Assembly: GCA_030248225.1 (NCBI GenBank)
Contig: JASANE010007449.1
Span: forward strand, 1 to 64,000
Direction of reading: 5' to 3'
DNA length: 64,000 bases
Source: Trileptium ribeirensis
Lineage: Eukaryota; Nematoda; Enoplea; Enoplida; Thoracostomopsidae
Under the pieces are notes generated by a model that worked only from the letters and a program-made list of their open reading frames with translations, made no database searches and was not told the DNA's origin. The first letter of the stretch is position 1. The number at the start of each line of letters is the position of its first letter. Positions 57,408 to 64,000 of this stretch are shown here, piece by piece. The position numbers and the translations under genes were made by a program.

Positions 57408-60076
57408 ATATCGTTTACCAAAAATTTTAAAAATGGAAACCAAACAGTTGCCTTTGGTCTACTCAATGTCAGATCACTCTCCAACAAAGCAGCAGTTATC
57501 AGAGAGGTAATAAAATCAAACAAATTACAATTAATTACATTAACAGAAACTTGGATGCGTCGAAGTAGCTCCGTTGCTCTTGATGAATGCACACCAAATC
57601 AATACTCAAATACAGGCAAACCAAGACCTAACGGTCGTGGAGAAGGTCTGGCTATTATTTACCGAACATCGCTACATTATCAAGATCGCCCTGATATTAC
57701 GCAACCTACATATGGAACTTTCGAATTTATGTGTGGAACTATTAAACCTGTTATGAAACCAGTAACAATATTAGTAATTTATCGGCCCCCGCAAACATTA
57801 TTGTCATCTTTTTATTATGACTTTACTGATCTATTGACAAATATAACGGCGGACTCTCCAGATCTATTGATTATGGGAGATTTCAACATACCTACTAAAA
57901 CCGATGCATTCACCAATATCATCGACTCATTTGGATTAACTCAACACGGAGTGGACCTACCCATGATCAGGGTAATGCCTTGGACCTTGTGACGTCTTTC
58001 TCAAATAACAACATTGTTTCAGAAGTTGTAGCCAAGGAATGTGCTGTCTCTGATCACCAATTGGTCATAGTTAAAATAAGCTGTATTATTAACACAACGA
58101 GAGTTACAAAAACAATTAAGTATCGGAACTGGGCGTCTTTAAATGCTAATGGTTTTGAGGCTGCTATTCGTCAAATTCCAATGCAGCCGCATTGGTCATT
58201 AGAGGATCGGTTCAACCACTTTTATAACTCAATATCATCCATTGTGGAAAGACAGCTGCCCATGCAATCCAGAACAATTTAAGATCGCCCCGATTCACCT
58301 TGGTATGACACGGAATGTCGACGAGCAAAGACAACACTACGACGATAGGAACGTTTGTGGTGTCATTCACATTCTCAACTGGCCAAGGAAAACTATGACA
58401 ATCAGAAAAAGCTCTACCGACAATCTTGTCAACAAAAATTAAATAATCACTGGAAAGTTAAAATAAACGCAGTTAATAACAATAAAAAATGGACTGTTAT
58501 AAACAATATCTTTAAGCAAAAGCGTCAAACACCGATCTCACCTACCCGAGCAGACGAATTTGCGGACTATATCTCAAATAAAGTTGATTTAATTCGATCA
58601 GAGTTCCCATCATCGCAAACAATATTGACATCAGCAACATACCATGATCCACAATTGCATTTAGCTTGCCCAATCACTACACTTATCAATGAATCTATTG
58701 AAACAGGTGTTGTTAGTAACAGAGAATAAACGTCGATAATTCAACCACGACTCAAGTGCGCAAGGACCACCATAAACGACTTGAGCAACTTTCGTCCAAT
58801 TTCAAATATAGCCTACCTATCTAAAATTATGGAAAGGGTAGTAATGGAACAGTTGGTAAACCATTTAGAAAGTAACAACCACATTCATAAATTTCAATCT
58901 GCATACCGAAAAGGACACTCCACTGAGACCGCTTTCTTAAAAATATGCAATGATATTTGGACAGCTTTTACCAGAAAACAGGTGACATTACTTATGAGCC
59001 TCGACTTATCTGCTGCTTTCGACACAATAGATCACAGAATGATGCTCCAACGACTCAAAGATGTCGGTGTATCATCGTCCTCGCTAAAGTGGTTCGAATC
59101 CTATTTGACAAACCGAATACAACGAGTTCAACTGGGGCAGACTATGTCCAAAAATATAACAACGAACAGCGGAGTGCCACAAGGCAGTGTTATTGGACCA
59201 GTGCTTTTTAATATTTTCATTGCTCCAGTTATGGAAATGGTTTCAGCTGCAGGTTTCAATATTCACAGTTATGCTGATGATATCCAGATCTATAAATCTT
59301 TTCATATCAAAGAAGAATCTGAAACACTCCAGTCGATGCACCGTTTATTTCTATCTTTAAATAATTGGTTTTATGGAAACAAACTCAAGCTCAACAAATC
59401 TAAAACCGGACTTATATACTTTAGTCGTCAAAACTATACAGGCCTACCTTTGAACATTGGTAATGAATTAATACAGCCCACCGATGCCATAAGAATATTA
59501 GGTGTGATAACTGACAAGAAATTAACATTTGAAAAACACATTGCAGAATTAGCAGGAACTTGTACATGGCAACTGAGAGAAATTGGCAGACTTCGAACCC
59601 GCCTAGATTATGAAACAACGCATACAATTGCCAGATCTTTTGTTATGTCGCGACTTGATTACTGTAATGCGCTGTATGGTGGTTTAAACTGTACTCGCCT
59701 CTTTCCTCCACGACGCATTTTGCATACGGCAGCCAGAGTTGTTTGTGGTACTCGTCGTCATGACCATATAACTCCTGTCCTGAGGCAACTGCATTGGTTG
59801 CCCCTAGATCGATGAATAAAGTACAAAATTTTATTGGTGGCTTACAATGCTCTGACTACCAACACACCGTCATACATCGTAGACATGCTAAACCAGTCAT
59901 CAGTGGCACATCATACTAATGAACGAACACTTCGGATTGATGTAATCAAAAACAATAGTTTTTGTTATTTGGGACCCTCAGAATGGAACAATCTACCAAG
60001 TGCCCTCCGAAATCCAAATCTTGTTGTTATTAACTTTAAAGCAAAACTAAAAACATTTCTGTTCCCACCTGCATGA
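57408..60076 (+). pseudogene. L2-like retrotransposon ORF2 (endonuclease + RT) with few disabling changes
   Basis: The endonuclease begins near 57433 (VAFGLLNVRSLSNKAAVI, LTETWM, GRGEGLAIIY, VIYRPPQ, MGDFNIP) and, after a frameshift near 57955, reads HDQGNALDLVTSFS and VSDHQLV. One or more frameshifts follow near 58280-58370. From 58355 a single frame runs to 60076. It is broken only by TAA at 58727-58729 and by TGA at 59813-59815, the latter probably CGA to TGA. RT motifs are NFRPISNIAYLSKIMERVV, LSLDL-type LMSLDLSAAFDTIDH, SGVPQGSVIGPVLF, the catalytic YADDIQIY and LGVITDKKL. The C-terminal blocks are SRLDYCNALYGG, LRQLHWLPL and LGPSEWNNLPSALRN. Full-length by motif content apart from ORF1. 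Confidence 0.9.
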
Positions 60077-60235
60077 CATTGAGAATTTACGACATGATTA
60101 TATGATATTACTTTTGTAGACAATATTTGTGACTATGTAAAATTCATGACTATGTTTCGGAATATTATATACTATGCTGCGCTTTTGTCAGGCTTTTGCC
60201 AAAAAGGCGCGTAACAAATGTTTTTATTATTATTA
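60077..60235 (+). other. L2-like 3' UTR, terminal hairpin and (ATT)n tail
   Basis: The hairpin at 60179-60210 (GCGCTTTT ... GGCTTTTGCC ... AAAAAGGCGC) is followed by ATGTTTTTATTATTATTAAT. The fold matches that of the diverged family at 27.6 and 52.95 kb. Confidence 0.7.
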
Positions 60236-61320
60236 ATACAATGTATCAGAATCATGTTAAGGTGTGTGTTACGGTACGTGTATGTGTTGTGGTTACGCTA
60301 TGTATATGTCTAATTTGCCAATTGCACCTTCGAGCGACATTTGCAATATCTAGAGTCCCTTTATATCAATAAGAAATCCAAGTATCTTAATAGCGTCTGT
60401 TGCTTTAATTGTTTGACCAGCAAATGTGATAGTTCGGTAGAGAATTTTGCGTTCAGAAAAAAATACATTTATGTAGTTTTTTTGCTTTTATATAATATTT
60501 AGAACTATATTTTGCAACGAATTAACAACATTGCTTAAATTGCATAGAAGCTTTGTCAAATTTGTATTGAATTAACGACCACGGCTCATAATGATGGTGG
60601 CTAAAATACTCTGCAGGCACATAAGTGAAATACAGCTATGGCGCACTTCAAATAACCAATGCTAAAAACGTACTTATAAAAGTCTCTCAGTTATGGAAGC
60701 CTTAATCGAGAAAGGCTGCCGTTGCAAACGATTCCTTTTTCCCACCGTATACATACACGTAACACATCTCAAGACACCATTGCCTAAGCTTCGATATTGC
60801 TATGATATCGTTAAAGCCCGGTGCAAGCCTTATTACATTGAGTCCGGTTACCAATATGCGCTTAGCTAAAAATTAATTTGTGTGAGCACTTTAGTGAAGC
60901 TGAGAACAGCTTGATGTATAGGTGTCCAAGGTCCGTCTACTCAAGAGGAGAGATGGGCTAGGGGGCTGGGGGACGTGACGTACAGTGGACATAAGCCAGG
61001 AGATAGCCAAAATTATCCATGGTCTCGTCAGTTCTTGCTCACAATTATCCTCATTTTCCCCTATGTTTCCTGTTCTACTTTTGATTATAACTCCTAAAAT
61101 TTTCTGAGCGCCTATGGCGGAGGCTTGCAACGGAAACACAGTTTATATAAAGGGCTAGTGCGGCATACCTTTATGTGAGGCAATCTCCTAAGCGAACTAC
61201 GGACACCTCCTACCTATTTTTTGCTTAAGGCTATGACCAAAGGCGTGTGAAATAATTATAACGATGAGCACAATAGCGTCAATCGTTTAGTATTAAAATA
61301 CCAATAAGCATTTTATTGGT
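60236..61320. other. AT-rich sequence without recognised features
   Basis: No supported gene or repeat. Confidence 0.45.
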
Positions 61321-61324
61321 GCTA

Positions 61325-61492
61325 ATTGCATGCTCTAGGTCCGAGTTCTCAGGGAAGAGGCCTTCGGCCTGTCGGCGGGATTCCTGGTGCGCCAGAGGTA
61401 GGAGGAGGTAGCAGCGCTCCGGGAAAGAGGAGGGGGTCCGACGCCTCAGGAGGGTAAGTCTCCTGCCCTCCTGTGAGCATATATGGCTCACA
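61325..61492 (-). other. GC-rich island with an open minus-strand frame
   Basis: About 165 bp of GC-rich sequence in AT-rich DNA. The minus frame reads SQEGRRLTLLRRRTPSSFPE, RCYLLLPLAHQESRRQAEG and LFPENSDLEHA. It looks like an inserted repeat or retro-fragment rather than native sequence. Family not recognised; no tRNA-like A/B boxes seen. Confidence 0.35.
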
Positions 61493-63160
61493 CATAAGTA
61501 AAACCATTTTATTACTATTATTTACTCATACATCTATTCTGTTATATACAACGTCAATTGATTGTTTGAATGAACTCTGAAAACGGCGTAATTCTATATC
61601 CTTCAATGGACAAAACTCAGACACGCCACCAGCGTGGATTTTCTAAGTGGATGTACCTAAATATGCTTCAACAACTCTATTGTCGAACATGATTCTGTTT
61701 AGACAAGCCACACCTTCAAGTAGCTTAACAGGTTTGGTAGTAGAATATCATAGCTTATAATCTTCTATTTTATAAATTATTAGCTTGTATTACTCAGTTT
61801 ATTCAATTTGTAAGACTATTATAAATTTAATATTAAATGAACAATGTAGTATTATTTAACTTTACATCATTGTTCTCACTTGGTTGGTTTGAAAATAGTT
61901 TTAGTAATAATAGAATCTTACTTAGGTAATGTTTCATCACACTGTGTGTTTACCACGACTTCAACATTGCCACCACTACACAGTTTAAGGTATTTACAAA
62001 ATCGATTTCAGATCACATAGCTAGTTGCTAGAAACAAACATGTATCGAGATAGAACTCATTTTTTGGCTCGGCGTAATTGTATTAGTTTTATTTGGTTGG
62101 ATAGATTTTGATTCCTTCCATATCTGACATGTAATATGTGGTATTTAGTATTAATATTTATATAACCATCTATTGGTTACTTTTTGTAAAACCGTTATTT
62201 TTCTAGAAATTTAGTTTACCCACATATACACCGTCATAGCAAAAGGACGCGTAATATGTAATTATCATAAAAATGTATATCGGGGGTGTCCGAGCCCCTG
62301 TCAGACACCGTATGCCTCATTATGGTTATATAACCATCAAAAGCTAAACTAAAAAATATGCCAGAAAAATTTGTTGATCAAGAATGAGTTGAGGTCCAAA
62401 TTCCCACATCAAAAATTTTTAGATCCACCAGTGTGCTTGACGCTCTCGTATATATAAAACATGTGTACTTATTTATCTTTATGCATTATATGAAATTATA
62501 TAACATGCTTAACGATATGTTAGTTGTGTGATGGCCGGATGAGTCATTCAGTTAAAGCGATTATTATAGTTAGTCGTAATTCGATTTACGTTTTAGAGCT
62601 CTGCTGAATTTTGTTGAAAATTTAAATACGAACAGCGGATATTTTTCTAAGGGCTAAAACACTGTTCAGGTTATACATTTTTGCCCAATTTATGTTTATG
62701 TTTCTCGTTTTCCGCACCGGCATTTCATATTGGACAACGTCCTTCCCTTGATCTACAGCGGAGAAATATATCCTAAAATACAAGATTCGGGATTTATATT
62801 TGTAGTTATTACAGATTGAAATTAGCGAAATATACGATACAGATGATTATGAACTTTCAATGGCAATAGCTAAGGTTGGAGCGAGAATTCAAAATCGATA
62901 CTTGCGGAACTACAAATTTTTAGACAGTCTTTATATATATATGCCTATATATCTACTTCTATATGTATATGCATGTATATTTATATATGATTATGTATAG
63001 AAATAGAAGCGGATTGGCTGTAAAAACCCACATTCAGTCAATTATCTAGGAATCTCCTAAAATGTCAAAATGTGGTTAGCAAAAGTAGCGATATTCTCCG
63101 ATAACCAATGAGCTCAGCACATTTTATTTGTACCTACTTTATTTTTGCAGTACATTAATG
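61493..63160. other. AT-rich sequence; TA-rich low complexity near 62930-63000
   Basis: TATATATATATGCCTATATA and similar alternating runs. No supported gene. Confidence 0.5.
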
Positions 63161-63164
63161 TAGA

Positions 63165-63345
63165 GTTACATCCGGGCCCGCGTACTGCGGTTATTCCGGG
63201 TATTTCTGGCGAGAAATTCCGGGTCCGGGTATTCGTTGTCAAAAATTCCGGCTCCGGGTATTCGTTTCAAAAATTCCGGGTAGGGTTCCTGTTATTTTAA
63301 TTTGCAATGTCCGGCCTCAGGCCCGTGTCCGGGTACTGCCGAAAA
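63165..63345. repeat. GC-rich degenerate repeat of TTCCGG(G/C)TCCGGGTATTCGT
   Basis: Three or more imperfect copies of AAATTCCGGGTCCGGGTATTCG. Flanking GGGCCCGCGTACTGC (63172) and CCCGTGTCCGGGTACTGCC (63322) suggest a small GC-rich repetitive element. Confidence 0.6.
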
Positions 63346-64000
63346 TACTTGTCTGCGATGCCGATTTAATGGCGGCTGTTAATTCAAAATCCTCTGCTTC
63401 TAACTCGCTCCATTTAATATCCAGTGACATATTATGTTCACTAATAGTCATGCTCGCCAAAAAGAGCAATCTGACGACTGATTATAATGTGAAATTAAAT
63501 GGTTTTCACATATGCTATGGTTATTTTGGAAAATGTAATAGTTGCCGAAAATAGCCTATACTAATATAAGGATCCTCCATTCTAGCTGAGAATCTGGTCA
63601 AAAAATTATTTTTTTAAATTTTATGTTATTTCGGTGCTCAAACGATGCTATCTCGCTCTAAAGACGCAGGCACTGTATAACTGCAGCCAAAATTTTAATA
63701 TGTGCTACATACAAAGTTAGTTTAATTGTACTTACACGTGAAAGCTAATACGAATTTACCATATTGACGAGAAATCTTTGCCAATTATTATTATTGCAGA
63801 GGATTCAAGATAAATGGCTGGCACTCAATGTTAAATTACTATATAATAAGACCAACCACTTTAAAACTCAAGGTGGGGAAACATTCGCACCATTAATTTT
63901 ATGGGTGCTCTTCTATCTTACCTTAAAGCTAATCCTATCTACCGTATTAGAAAAGTAGAGCTAGTGTAAGATGTTGAACTAGTAGAAGATACGTTAAACG
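63346..64000. other. AT-rich sequence without recognised features
   Basis: Two frames of about 60 codons have no recognisable motif and look like chance. Confidence 0.4.

Noticed and set aside
1..64000. tRNA, rRNA or snRNA genes
   Set aside because: No convincing A/B-box pairs, cloverleaf arms or rRNA-like segments were found by reading; a tRNAscan or Infernal run would decide.

Overview
This is a 64 kb piece of an AT-rich, intron-bearing animal (probably invertebrate) nuclear genome. The evidence is consensus splice sites (CTC|GTAAGT, AAG|GTACAT), a BH3 apoptosis motif, CR1-like and L2-like non-LTR retrotransposons, a Merlin transposase relic, hAT-like termini, MITEs and tandem arrays. I cannot fix the phylum. 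Nothing prokaryotic or viral was recognised.

Layout. (1) 1-4.3 kb: a nearly complete CR1-like element on the minus strand (PHD-finger ORF1, then endonuclease/reverse transcriptase ORF2 running off the left edge). (2) 4.9-6.2 kb: a 113-bp tandem array. (3) 7-9.8 kb: CR1 3' tails, a hAT-like decayed transposon, a Merlin transposase relic and a 5'-truncated CR1 copy. (4) 13.1-23.7 kb: the only convincing host locus, a three-exon gene model (13993-21641) with a BAK/BIK-like BH3 motif. Its first intron holds a second complete-looking CR1 element with both ORFs open, and a MITE. Two old direct repeats of about 740 bp lie on either side of the gene. (5) 27.6-28.2 kb: two 3'-UTR-only retroelement copies. 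(6) 30-35 kb: GC-rich hAT-type MITEs, a 212-bp x3 array and a 71-bp x7 array. (7) 36.3-37.4 kb: truncated CR1. (8) 43.6-44.6 kb: two oppositely oriented clusters of the palindrome TTCGTCGAA. (9) 48.4-50.1 kb: a 210-bp (70-codon) array with a four-unit higher-order repeat and a long open frame. (10) 52.4-60.2 kb: a graveyard of CR1 and L2-like LINEs, including one long L2-like copy with few stops. (11) 60.3-64 kb: mostly featureless AT-rich DNA with two GC-rich repeat islands.

Most notable signals. Both intact CR1 elements end ORF1 with the heptamer U UUA AAC placed immediately before the stop codon, and ORF2 is open in exactly the -1 frame, so ORF2 is probably made by programmed -1 frameshifting. 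In one copy no usable ORF2 AUG exists before the catalytic endonuclease residues. Both elements also share a nearly identical block of about 57 nt in their 5' UTR that folds into a hairpin with a compensatory change. The L2-like family carries a structure-conserved 3' terminal hairpin. The BH3 gene also has a DSGYFS phosphodegron-like motif and a possible hydrophobic C-terminal tail, resembling a BH3-only protein.
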